Shown: piece by piece, positions 1-6,996 of the stretch
How positions within the stretch are numbered: the first letter of the stretch is position 1
Layout: the number at the start of each line of letters is the position of its first letter
Source: Candidatus Chloroploca mongolica
GTDB taxonomy: Bacteria; Chloroflexota; Chloroflexia; Chloroflexales; Chloroflexaceae
Length of the DNA stretch: 35,502 nucleotides
Reading direction: 5' to 3'
Assembly (NCBI RefSeq): GCF_004762035.2
Contig: NZ_SIJK02000004.1
Span: 111,170-146,671, forward strand
Program-made: the position numbers and the translations under genes
Notes under the pieces: model-generated
Seen by the model: the letters and a program-made list of their open reading frames with translations, nothing else
What the model was told of the DNA's origin: nothing
The model's database searches: none

Positions 1-297
1 ACGGCGACGGGCACCGCCACGGCGACGGGCACGGCGACGTCAACGCCCACCGGCACGGCGACGGGCACCACCACGTCAACGCCCACCGGCACGGCGACGG
101 GCACCACCACGTCAACGCCCACCGGCACGGCGACGGGCACGGCGACGGGCACTACCACGGCGACGCCCACGGCGACGCGCACCGGTACGGCGACAGCGAC
201 GGGTACTGCTACCGTAACGACTATGCCCAGTATGACACCGACCGTTACACCACTTATGCCGTTGTCGCGCGTCTACCTGCCTCTCATCCGCCATTAA
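1..297 (+). CDS. C-terminal end of a Thr-rich repeat surface protein (partial)
   Basis: Frame 1 is open from the first base to a TAA at 295-297, so this is the 3' end of a gene that starts outside the window. The 98 visible residues are almost all Thr alternating with Ala, Gly, Pro or Ser (TAT, TGT, TSTPT units), then a less repetitive part with Met/Pro/Thr, ending in the motif SRVYLPLIRH. Thr/Pro-rich linkers followed by a terminal YLPL-type motif are, as I remember it, common in predicted exported proteins of Chloroflexota, so I infer an extracytoplasmic protein whose low-complexity stalk precedes a short sorting or anchoring tail. The catalytic or adhesive domain, if any, lies upstream and cannot be seen. 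The IS at 355 begins 57 bases after the stop and does not interrupt the frame. Confidence 0.75.
   Translation, partial: TATGTATATGTATSTPTGTATGTTTSTPTGTATGTTTSTPTGTATGTATGTTTATPTATRTGTATATGTATVTTMPSMTPTVTPLMPLSRVYLPLIRH
37..144 (+). repeat. 36-bp tandem repeat, three copies, coding
   Basis: Three consecutive 36-base units (37-72, 73-108, 109-144) encode the 12-residue block TSTPTGTATGTT. The third copy ends TA instead of TT. The sequence on both sides uses the same ACG-rich codons with a looser order. The low diversity at DNA level suggests recent expansion by slippage or unequal recombination. Confidence 0.85.
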
Positions 298-354
298 ACC
301 TTTCTGCCACCTTGCCTCCCTGAGATCTGAGATCTATGCTAGTGCCAGTACTTA

Positions 355-383
355 GGGTTCATAAAGAAATTAGTTGACCCACC
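355..383 (+). repeat. Left terminal inverted repeat of the IS
   Basis: Begins GGGTTCATAAAG and ends TTGACCCACC. It pairs with 1702-1730, whose reverse complement begins GGGCTCATAAAA and ends with the same ten bases. Confidence 0.88.
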
Positions 384-420
384 ATGCTATACTTCAGGCT
401 CCTGATGTGGAGGAACGAAG

Positions 421-1715
421 ATGACCGCTCTGGAGGAGCCTGCGATCCATGCCTGTGCATGTCCGATTTGCCAAGCGGCCAGCGACCCAGCGGTGGTCAG
501 TCGGCATCACCAGATCAATGTGCTCTTAAGCCGACTGACCGAACCCCAACGGCGCTGGTATGTCGGATTTCTCGCGCAAGAACCCGCGAGCCCGGGGCTG
601 CGCCAGTGGGTGCTCATCACCGGCTTGGCGCGGAACACCATCCGGCGGGGCCAGCAGGAACTGGCCGCAGGCCTTGCTGACGTACCAGCGGTGCGCCAGC
701 GGCGGACGGGCGCGGGGCGGCCTGCCGCCGAAAAAAAGACCCGGTTCTGGAAGCCCTGATCTTGGCGCTGGTTGCCCCGCACACGGCAGGTGATCCCATG
801 AGCGTGGAGAAGTGGCTCAACTGTCGCCTGAGTGATATTCGGCAACGGCTGGATGCACAGGGCCATCGGGTCAGTAAGCCGGTGATTAGTCGTATTCTGC
901 GCGCGCATAACTACAGTCTGCGCGCCAACGTGAAACAGGCGGCAGGGCAGCAGCACCCGGAGCGCGATCAACAATTTCGGTACATCCAGACCCAGCGAAC
1001 CCAGCATGCGGCGGCTGATCAGCCGGTTATTAGTGTCGATACCAAGAAGAAGGAATTGGTGGGCAACTTCAAAAACGCTGGGCAGATCTGGTGTGTGCAG
1101 GCGGAAGAGGTGGATGTCCACGATTTCCCCCAGGATGCGGTTGGACGGGCCGTGCCGTATGGGATTTACGATCTGCGAGCCAACCGGGGCACGGTCTACA
1201 TTGGCCAGTCGGCCGATACGCCGACGTTTGCCGTGGACAATTTGGCCGATTGGTGCCGCACCGAACTGCGCGAACGCTATCCGCATGCAACCCAGATCTT
1301 GATTGAAGCCGATAGCGGCGGCAGTAACGGTGCCCGTTCGCGGGTCTGGAAGCAGCAACTCCAGGTGCAAATCGCTGACGCCTTGGGCCTGACCGTGACG
1401 GTGTGTCACTATCCGACGGGTACGTCGAAATGGAATCCGATTGAACATCGGCTGTTCAGCGAGATTAGCAAGACATGGGCGGGATGCCCCTTGCGCTCGT
1501 TTGCTGCCGTCCAGCAGTATATCGCAGACACGACGACCCACACCGGCTTGCAGGTGCGGGCCTATCTGGTGACCACGCCCTATGCTACGGGGGTCAAAGT
1601 CAGTGATACTGAGATGGCCTTGTTGAACATTCAGCCACATAGTGTATGCCCGCAATGGAACTATACGATTTCCCCACGGTCTGCCACCCAAGTGCCTGTG
1701 GGGTGGGTCAAGTAA
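421..1715 (+). CDS. ISAzo13-type DDE transposase, two frames joined at an A7 run
   Basis: Cut-and-paste type transposase. The first frame starts at ATG 421 behind a GGAGG (409-413) and encodes an N-terminal DNA-binding part with CACPIC and LSRLTEPQRRWYV; alone it stops at 757-759. The second frame encodes the catalytic part: VDTKKKELVGNF (first Asp), EADSGGSNG (second Asp) and SKWNPIEHRLFS (Glu). Stepping back one base in the A7 run at 731-737 gives AAEKKDPVLEALILALV and continuous coding to the stop at 1713-1715, about 431 residues. That junction reads as a normal family sequence, so I interpret the break as programmed -1 frameshifting or slippage rather than decay. A simple frameshift mutation or sequencing error in the homopolymer is the alternative. 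Confidence 0.85.
731..737 (+). other. Candidate -1 slippery site (A7)
   Basis: Seven adenines followed by G. In frame 1 the codons are GAA AAA AAG. A -1 slip gives AAA AAA GAC and enters the catalytic frame. The frame 1 stop (757-759) follows about 20 bases later, so an unshifted ribosome makes only a 112-residue N-terminal protein, which could act as a DNA-binding regulator as in other frameshifting insertion sequences. Confidence 0.6.
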
Positions 1716-1730
1716 TTCTTTTATGAGCCC
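1702..1730 (-). repeat. Right terminal inverted repeat of the IS
   Basis: Reverse-complement match to 355-383 with about four mismatches over 29 bases. The transposase stop codon (1713-1715) lies inside this repeat, which is common in compact insertion sequences. Confidence 0.88.
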
Positions 1731-2078
1731 TTAGGGCAATTGCATCTTCTGCCGTGGCCGTAAACGGCTCGACTCCTGGGAAGCCAAGGCTACCTTCGTG
1801 GCCTGATCCAGCCGGCGCAGACCGGCTTCGCATTCGCTCACCGAGGCGTTTACTGGTCTGTAACAAAAGTTTTCTGCTCTCGGGCTTGGCTTCGACAAGC
1901 TCAGCCAACTGCGGGCGATGGGCGTTGCGAACGGACGGAGGCTGAGCCTGCCGAAGCCCCCGTAAACGTACGTTACAGACTACTTACGCCCACGGCACGG
2001 GCGCATGGGGGTGTTCTGATGCTCTGACGGCACATACGAACAGAAGCTGCCATCGCCCTCTCCCCACAAGCGGCGTAC
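1731..2078. other. Intergenic region after the IS
   Basis: No convincing gene is seen. ORFs here are short, overlap each other on both strands and lack ribosome sites. The region holds the nested inverted repeat at 1856-1980, and 1981-2078 shows nothing I can assign. Confidence 0.6.
1856..1980. repeat. Nested imperfect inverted repeat
   Basis: Inner arms of 19 bases at 1888-1906 and 1940-1958 (GGCTTCGACAAGCTCAGCC against the complement of its partner, two differences) lie inside outer arms GTCTGTAAC (1856-1864) and GTTACAGAC (1972-1980). The inner arm resembles a sequence I recall as a dispersed intergenic repeat in various bacterial genomes. It may be a small non-autonomous element or a structured RNA spacer. 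Confidence 0.6.
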
Positions 2079-2107
2079 TTGAAAAGTATTGACTCCCGAC
2101 GTACAAT
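2079..2107 (+). promoter_or_regulatory. Sigma70-type promoter of the ABC exporter operon
   Basis: TTGAAA at 2079-2084 and TACAAT at 2102-2107 with a 17-base spacer. The start codon of the first gene lies 125 bases downstream. The leader includes a three-fold TTTCATC repeat near 2191-2213. Confidence 0.55.
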
Positions 2108-2231
2108 CAAAGGTAATCGGATAAGGCTCCCAGTGACTGAACCGCACACCGACACACATTGCATCCTTGATGTTCTCACCCTCCTTTCCGCTTTCATCTT
2201 TCATCTTTCATCTTTCCCTACGAGGCTTCTG

Positions 2232-3098
2232 ATGCCTATTCCTTCAATTATTGCCGAGCAGTTGGTCTATCGTTATGGCTCGTTGCTCGCTGTTGATCAA
2301 ATCAGTTTCCAGGTTGCTTCCGGTGAGATCTTTGGTTTCCTCGGTCCCAATGGTGCTGGCAAATCGACAACGGTGAAGATGCTCACCGGCCAGTTGCGTC
2401 CGCAGGCTGGCCAGATCACGATCCTGGGCATCGATGTTGCCCGTCATCCCAAACGGATGCAAGCACGGATCGGGGTCTGTTTCGAGTTGACGAATCTCTA
2501 CGAGACGATGAGCGGTGCCGAAAATCTGCACCTCTTTGCCCGTCTCTTCGGGGTGCGCAGTTTTGATGCCGATGCGCTGTTGCGCCGGGTTGGCCTCGAT
2601 GGCCGCGGCAAAGATAAGGTTGAAGGCTATTCCAAGGGGATGAAGCAGCGTCTGATGATTGCACGCGCCCTCGTCAATCAACCCGATGTGCTCTTTCTCG
2701 ATGAACCAACCGAGGGCCTCGATCCGACGTCGGCGCAGGCGATCCGTCATGTGATCCGCGAGGAGCAGATGCGCGGGGCGACGATTTTTTTGACCACCCA
2801 TGATATGCACGAGGCCGATCTGCTCTGTGATCGGGTTGCCTTTCTTGACCGCGGTACTATCGTCGCCCTCGATACGCCGCATACGCTCAAGCAGCAGTAT
2901 GGGCAGCGTATGGTGTATGTCGAAGTGCTCGCCCCCGATGGCACTCTGCAGCGCCGTGAGATTATGCTCGATCGCGCTGATACACCCGCCGAGGTCGCTG
3001 CCTTGCTCCAGGGTGAACAGGTGGTTACCTTGCATAGCGCCGAGGCGACCCTCGAAGATATCTTCATTCGTATTACTGGTCGGGGGCTTGCGTCATGA
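2232..3098 (+). CDS. ABC-2 type exporter, ATP-binding protein
   Basis: The 288-residue nucleotide-binding subunit powers transport through the two permeases that follow. Walker A GPNGAGKS is at residues 38-45, the signature is SKGMKQR near 134-140, Walker B VLFLDEPTEGLDP near 153-165, and the switch His lies in TTHDMHE. The signature and the TEGLDP wording match the NatA/CcmA/DrrA group of drug, sodium or antibiotic exporters. I chose ATG 2232, with GAGG at 2222-2225, because the in-frame extension back to 2079 has no family similarity and would run through the promoter. The stop overlaps the next start (ATGA), so translation is probably coupled. The substrate cannot be read from the sequence. 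Confidence 0.9.
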   Translation: MPIPSIIAEQLVYRYGSLLAVDQISFQVASGEIFGFLGPNGAGKSTTVKMLTGQLRPQAGQITILGIDVARHPKRMQARIGVCFELTNLYETMSGAENLHLFARLFGVRSFDADALLRRVGLDGRGKDKVEGYSKGMKQRLMIARALVNQPDVLFLDEPTEGLDPTSAQAIRHVIREEQMRGATIFLTTHDMHEADLLCDRVAFLDRGTIVALDTPHTLKQQYGQRMVYVEVLAPDGTLQRREIMLDRADTPAEVAALLQGEQVVTLHSAEATLEDIFIRITGRGLAS

Positions 3099-4156
3099 CC
3101 ACGATGATGCTGACCGCGCTCATTGCCAAGGATTTCAAGGGCTATTTTGCCAATCGCTTCTTTGCCCTTGTGACCGTCTTGTCGCTGGTAGCCTTTACAG
3201 GCCTCTACTTTCTTCTCCCCAAAACGGTTGATGAGACGCTTGCGCTCGGGTTGGTGCTCGCCGGGGCTCCTCCTGCGCTGGAGGCTGAGTTGAGCAATGC
3301 TGATGAGGTGCGCATCGCGCGTTTTGCTACCTCAGAAGAGTTACAGGCTGCTATCCTTGCCGGCGATCTTCCCGTTGGCTTTGTTTTTCCTGATGATCTC
3401 GCCGCTCAGTTGCAGGCTGGTACGCAACCTCAGGTTGCCCTCTTCCTTGCGCCCGATGTTCCACCCGAGTTTGTGTCTATCTACGAGGTGGCGTTGCAAG
3501 AGTTCGTCTTTCTCATCCTTGGGCAGGAATTGCCAATTGAGGTCACCGAGACGGTGCTTGGGCCTGATATGGCCGGGGCGCAGATTGCCCCTCGCCAGCG
3601 CATGCTGCCGCTCCTGGTGGTGTTTATTTTGATGGTTGAGTGCCTCGGTCTCGCCAGTCTGATTGCCAGTGAAGTTGAGGGTGGTACCATCCGAGCGTTG
3701 TTGGTGACACCCTTGACGATGCGCGGACTTTTTCTTGCGAAAGGGATCTTTGGGTCGCTCTTTGCTTTTGCGCAGGCTGCCTTGCTCTTGCTGCTTACCG
3801 GGGGCCTTGCGACCCAACCCCTGTTGAATTTGCTCGCCCTCCTCGCTGGCGCGACCATGGTGACCGGGGTGGCGTTCCTGATTGCTTCGGTCGGGCGCGA
3901 TTTGATGTCGGTGATGGGTTGGGGCATCCTCGCAATGCTCTTGCTCGCGTTGCCGACGCTGAGTCTCCTGATCCCCGGTCTGACTTCGAACTGGATGCGA
4001 CTGATCCCGTCGCACTATCTCGTTGATACGCTCTTTCGTACCCTTAATTTTGAGGCCGGCTGGCGTGAAGTTGGTGCCAATCTGCTGGTCTTGCTGGCGT
4101 ATGCGGCGGTGCTGATGACCATTGGTACGCTGACGCTGCAAAGGAGATTCCGATGA
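3095..4156 (+). CDS. ABC-2 type exporter permease, first subunit
   Basis: This 353-residue membrane protein has one N-terminal hydrophobic segment (about 21-41), a large presumably extracytoplasmic loop (about 45-165) and five to six C-terminal membrane segments. This is the layout of the ABC2_membrane_3 / NatB-like permeases. The loop contains the LPVGFVFPDDLAAQL type sequence seen in that family, and the membrane half starts after RQRMLPLLVVFILMVE. It overlaps both neighbours by four bases (ATGA at 3095 and 4153). It probably pairs with the second permease as a heterodimer around the ATPase. Confidence 0.88.
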   Translation: MTTMMLTALIAKDFKGYFANRFFALVTVLSLVAFTGLYFLLPKTVDETLALGLVLAGAPPALEAELSNADEVRIARFATSEELQAAILAGDLPVGFVFPDDLAAQLQAGTQPQVALFLAPDVPPEFVSIYEVALQEFVFLILGQELPIEVTETVLGPDMAGAQIAPRQRMLPLLVVFILMVECLGLASLIASEVEGGTIRALLVTPLTMRGLFLAKGIFGSLFAFAQAALLLLLTGGLATQPLLNLLALLAGATMVTGVAFLIASVGRDLMSVMGWGILAMLLLALPTLSLLIPGLTSNWMRLIPSHYLVDTLFRTLNFEAGWREVGANLLVLLAYAAVLMTIGTLTLQRRFR

Positions 4157-5217
4157 GTCTCTATCGTGTGGGGGTTTTGCTCTATCGTGAATTGGTGCAG
4201 GGCCCCAAGAATATCATTTTTATCTTTGCTGTGGTGGTTCCCCTTGTCCTCAGCTTTGTCCTTGCGCTGCTCTTTGGGACGCTCTTTAGTGGCAAGCCCC
4301 GCCTTGGTATCGTTGATGAGGGTTCCTCGCAGTTGAGCCAATCAGCCGCCGCGATGACCTCGATCCGGCTGACGATCTTTGATACTCAGGTTGGCCTCGA
4401 GGCGGCAACTCGTCGGGGGGCCATTGATATGGGCGTGGTCGTACCGGCAGATTTTGATGCGCAACTTGCCGCAGGCCAACCAACAACGATAATTGCCTAT
4501 GTCTGGGGCGAGAGCCTGCTGAAGGATCGCGCTCTGCTCGGTACCGCCCTCGTCGCCTGGACCCGTCAGATCGCGGGACAGGAACTACCGGTAACTTTGA
4601 CGACCACGATGCTTGGTGATACAGTTGCCCTGCCCTGGCAGGATCGCCTCTTGCCGCTGCTCATCCTGATGAGTGTCGTCTTTGGGGCGATGATGCTCCC
4701 TGCTTCATCGCTGGTCAGCGAAAAACAGCACCGGACGCTGACGGCGCTGGCGATTACGCCTGCGACCACCGCTGATGTCTACCTTGCCAAGGGCTTGCTT
4801 GGCGTCGGCTTGAGTACTGTGATGGCGCTGGTTGTGCTCGCGCTGAATGGTGCTCTGAACGAGCGCACCGGGCTTGTCGCGGGGGTCTTGCTGCTGGGGG
4901 CGATCTTCTCCGCCGAACTGGGGATCGTTATGGGGACGCTCGTCAAGGATGTCAATTCTCTCTTTGCCACGATCAAGGCCATCGGTTTGCTGTTGTATGC
5001 GCCCGCCTTGATTGCGCTCTTTCCCGACATTCCGCAGTGGATCGCACGTATCTTCCCAACCTACTATCTCGTGCAACCTGTCATCGAGATCGTTCAGCAC
5101 AATGCGCGTCTCGCTGATATTGCCGGTTTACTCGGTGTCCTGCTCGCTCTGATTGCCGTGACGGGCGCGATCCTCGCTTTGTTGGCCCGCCGTAACTATC
5201 GTCTCGGGGTAGTCTAG
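4153..5217 (+). CDS. ABC-2 type exporter permease, second subunit
   Basis: The 354-residue paralogue of the preceding permease has the same plan: one N-terminal TM (about 20-40), an external loop with MGVVVPADFDAQL, then RLLPLLILMSVVFGAMMLPAS and five more membrane segments. SEKQHRTLTALAITP between membrane segments is the cytoplasmic coupling region typical of ABC-2 permeases. It is the last gene of the operon, and the terminator hairpin starts nine bases after its stop. Two unequal permeases with one ATPase suggest a heteromeric exporter of a lipid, peptide or drug. Confidence 0.88.
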   Translation: MSLYRVGVLLYRELVQGPKNIIFIFAVVVPLVLSFVLALLFGTLFSGKPRLGIVDEGSSQLSQSAAAMTSIRLTIFDTQVGLEAATRRGAIDMGVVVPADFDAQLAAGQPTTIIAYVWGESLLKDRALLGTALVAWTRQIAGQELPVTLTTTMLGDTVALPWQDRLLPLLILMSVVFGAMMLPASSLVSEKQHRTLTALAITPATTADVYLAKGLLGVGLSTVMALVVLALNGALNERTGLVAGVLLLGAIFSAELGIVMGTLVKDVNSLFATIKAIGLLLYAPALIALFPDIPQWIARIFPTYYLVQPVIEIVQHNARLADIAGLLGVLLALIAVTGAILALLARRNYRLGVV

Positions 5218-5225
5218 GTGGCGTT

Positions 5226-5274
5226 TGAAGGCTTGAAAAAAGGCCAGCGACGCTGGCCTTTTTTCAAGCCTTCA
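5226..5274. terminator. Perfect bidirectional intrinsic terminator
   Basis: Two perfectly complementary 24-base arms (5226-5249, 5251-5274) are separated by one base. The central GC-rich GGCCAGCG/CGCTGGCC stem is flanked by A6 on the left and T6 on the right, so it ends transcription from the rightward ABC operon and from the leftward gene at 5286-5642. Confidence 0.92.
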
Positions 5275-5285
5275 TCGGTTTCTCG

Positions 5286-5642
5286 CTAATCCTCTAACAA
5301 CTTCATGCCCGTCAGCCGCTCCACGGCCCAAAAGCCAAGTGGTAGTACGCTGAAGAAGGCCATGATGAGGTTCGAGAAGGTCGCAGCATTTAGCCCGACC
5401 CCGCCTGCCCCAGCTAGACGCCCGACATTGGCGAGCGCCGCAATGGTACCTAGCGCTGCGATCCCCAACGCGATGAGCGTCATTAGCCTGGTACGCGCTG
5501 GATTGCGTGCCAGCCAGCCTAAAACGATCAGAACTAGCCCGAAGAGGGCCGGAATAAAGGCGGTTGTGGCAGTGGTGGCAATGCCTCCCCCCACACCGAG
5601 GACAACCAGACCGACGCCCGCCCAGATGATAATGGTGATCAT
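5286..5642 (-). CDS. Small four-helix membrane protein, unknown function
   Basis: A 118-residue protein, almost entirely hydrophobic, with about four membrane segments (residues 3-20, 28-44, 54-72 and 86-106) separated by short basic or Gly-rich turns (RNPARTR after the second). The start at 5642 is preceded by AGGAG at a good distance. It is monocistronic or the last gene after the GT4 gene, and ends just before the shared terminator. I do not recognise a family and infer only an integral membrane location. Confidence 0.72.
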   Translation of the reverse strand: MITIIIWAGVGLVVLGVGGGIATTATTAFIPALFGLVLIVLGWLARNPARTRLMTLIALGIAALGTIAALANVGRLAGAGGVGLNAATFSNLIMAFFSVLPLGFWAVERLTGMKLLED

Positions 5643-5765
5643 ACGTGACTCCTGGTGGCTTGCAGGTACATGCTCTCCTGCAAACTCGCAAACGTCTGCA
5701 TGTAGCGGCGACCAATTCTGCCTCTACATGACGTATGGTACACGCTTTTAGCACATTGCGTCAAA

Positions 5766-6980
5766 TCAGCGCTCGTTATGCTTGATACGGTTCACCACCG
5801 CGAGAATGCGTTCGGCGCGTTTGCCATAGGTGTGTTCGGTCGCGATCACCCGGCGTGCCATTGCCCGCCTCATGTCCGGTGCCCGTGCCAGAGCGTCCCC
5901 CAGGCCACTCGTCAGACCTGCCAGATCGCGTCGCGCAAAGGTGTGACTCAGGTGCAGCGGCACAATCTCTTGCAATGCAGGCAAGATGGGCAGCACAATC
6001 GGTTGCCCCAGGGCAAGATATTCAAAGAGTTTCAGCGGCGAGGCGGTAATGTCCGTTACCGTGTCTGGGATCGCTAGGACATCGGCGGCCTGCAGGTAGG
6101 TGACAATTTCGGCCTGAGGCCGTGGTGGGATGAGCATACAGATGCCCTCTCCTTGCTGTTGCCCACCATCACCAAAACCAAGGTCGTAGGCCTGCTTGCG
6201 CAAAGCCTCGCGTTCGTGATCCCGCCCGCCTGCCAGAATTACAATCAGGTTCGGGCATTGTTGGCGCAGTTCCGCGCACGCGGCCAGCAGCCCATCAAGC
6301 CACCGATGGGCGAATGTCATGCCTGCATAAGCAATGATCGGTGCTTCGGCAGGGAGCCCCAGGGTTTGCCGGGCTTCCTGCCGATTCCCTTGCGCAAAAA
6401 TCTGCTCGTCATAGGCGTCGGGAACGACAAACACATCGTCTAGGTTGCGCCAGCCAAGCGTTGCCAGCAACTGCCGAAAATCGTCGGTCAGCGACACAAC
6501 CGCCGAAGACCGCGTCAGTGCGATGCGATCAATCAGGTGCAAAAGTCCCTCGGCCCACGGCTCTCGTGCCCGCGACGGATTCCGCGTCTCTAGGTCGTGC
6601 GCCTCGTAGATCACTGGTATCCCCAGGCGAGGCCCAAGCACGCCCGCCCACCAGGCGGCACAGATCACCTGCCGTACATAGACAGCTTCAACCTCGTGGC
6701 GTCGTGGCGCGATCAGTGCCGCTGTCATAAACGCAAAGGCTGTGTGCTCAAGGTAGTAGAGCAACGTTGATTTGTAGAGGCGTGAGAGCTTCCCAATCGC
6801 CGGACGGGGCAGATGCACGGCCCCTACTTCCTCAAACCGACTCTCCTCGCGCCCCCAGCGCGGGATCAATGCCAATGTATCAGGTCGACGAACCCGAAGT
6901 TCACGCAGCGTGGTATACGTTTGCAACGCATTGGCCGACTGCAACGTCAGACTGGTGGGGTAAGCAATGTAGACCAGCAT
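5766..6980 (-). CDS. GT4-type glycosyltransferase
   Basis: A 404-residue glycosyltransferase of the GT-B fold. The N-terminal domain starts MLVYIAYPTSL and contains YEAHDLETR. The C-terminal nucleotide-sugar domain contains YAGMTFAHRWLDGLL and SPLKLFEYLALGQPIV, the E-x7-E-like signature of GT4 enzymes. I chose ATG 6980 because the open frame upstream overlaps the bchD 3' end and lacks similarity. It lies 16 bases after the bchD stop and may be co-transcribed with it. The sugar and acceptor are unknown; it could act on a cell-surface polymer or a glycolipid. A role in pigment or carotenoid glycosylation is possible from its place but not shown by motifs. Confidence 0.82.
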   Translation of the reverse strand: MLVYIAYPTSLTLQSANALQTYTTLRELRVRRPDTLALIPRWGREESRFEEVGAVHLPRPAIGKLSRLYKSTLLYYLEHTAFAFMTAALIAPRRHEVEAVYVRQVICAAWWAGVLGPRLGIPVIYEAHDLETRNPSRAREPWAEGLLHLIDRIALTRSSAVVSLTDDFRQLLATLGWRNLDDVFVVPDAYDEQIFAQGNRQEARQTLGLPAEAPIIAYAGMTFAHRWLDGLLAACAELRQQCPNLIVILAGGRDHEREALRKQAYDLGFGDGGQQQGEGICMLIPPRPQAEIVTYLQAADVLAIPDTVTDITASPLKLFEYLALGQPIVLPILPALQEIVPLHLSHTFARRDLAGLTSGLGDALARAPDMRRAMARRVIATEHTYGKRAERILAVVNRIKHNER

Positions 6981-6996
6981 AGATGTACACCACCGC

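Larger units (their letters stand above)
355..1730 (+). mobile_element. Insertion sequence, ISAzo13-family type, about 1376 bp
   Basis: The element is bounded by imperfect 29-base terminal inverted repeats (355-383 and 1702-1730, about four mismatches) and contains only a transposase reading frame that fills it. The trinucleotide TTA flanks both ends (352-354 and 1731-1733) and is the best candidate target duplication, though it is too short to be decisive. The transposase has the VDTKKKELVGNF motif typical of the ISAzo13 / Rhodopirellula-type DDE family. The element looks complete, and its two frames are joined at an A7 run that could allow -1 frameshifting, so it may be active rather than a remnant. 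Confidence 0.88.

Noticed and set aside
1-180. CRISPR-like periodicity at the window start
   Set aside because: Repeats are contiguous 36-base coding units without unique spacers, in an open Thr-rich frame.
507-1691. Long minus-strand ORF (394 residues) under the transposase
   Set aside because: It is the antisense of the transposase frame; its translation has no recognisable motif and the plus strand carries the DDE motifs.
2079-2231. N-terminal extension of the ABC ATPase
   Set aside because: The added residues have no family similarity, and the region contains the -35 and -10 of the likely promoter; ATG 2232 has a ribosome site and the usual ABC start.
5272-5754. 160-residue minus-strand ORF overlapping the small membrane protein
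   Set aside because: It runs through the terminator, has no ribosome site and unusual Arg/Cys/His-rich composition; the 118-residue frame is hydrophobic, with a good AGGAG.
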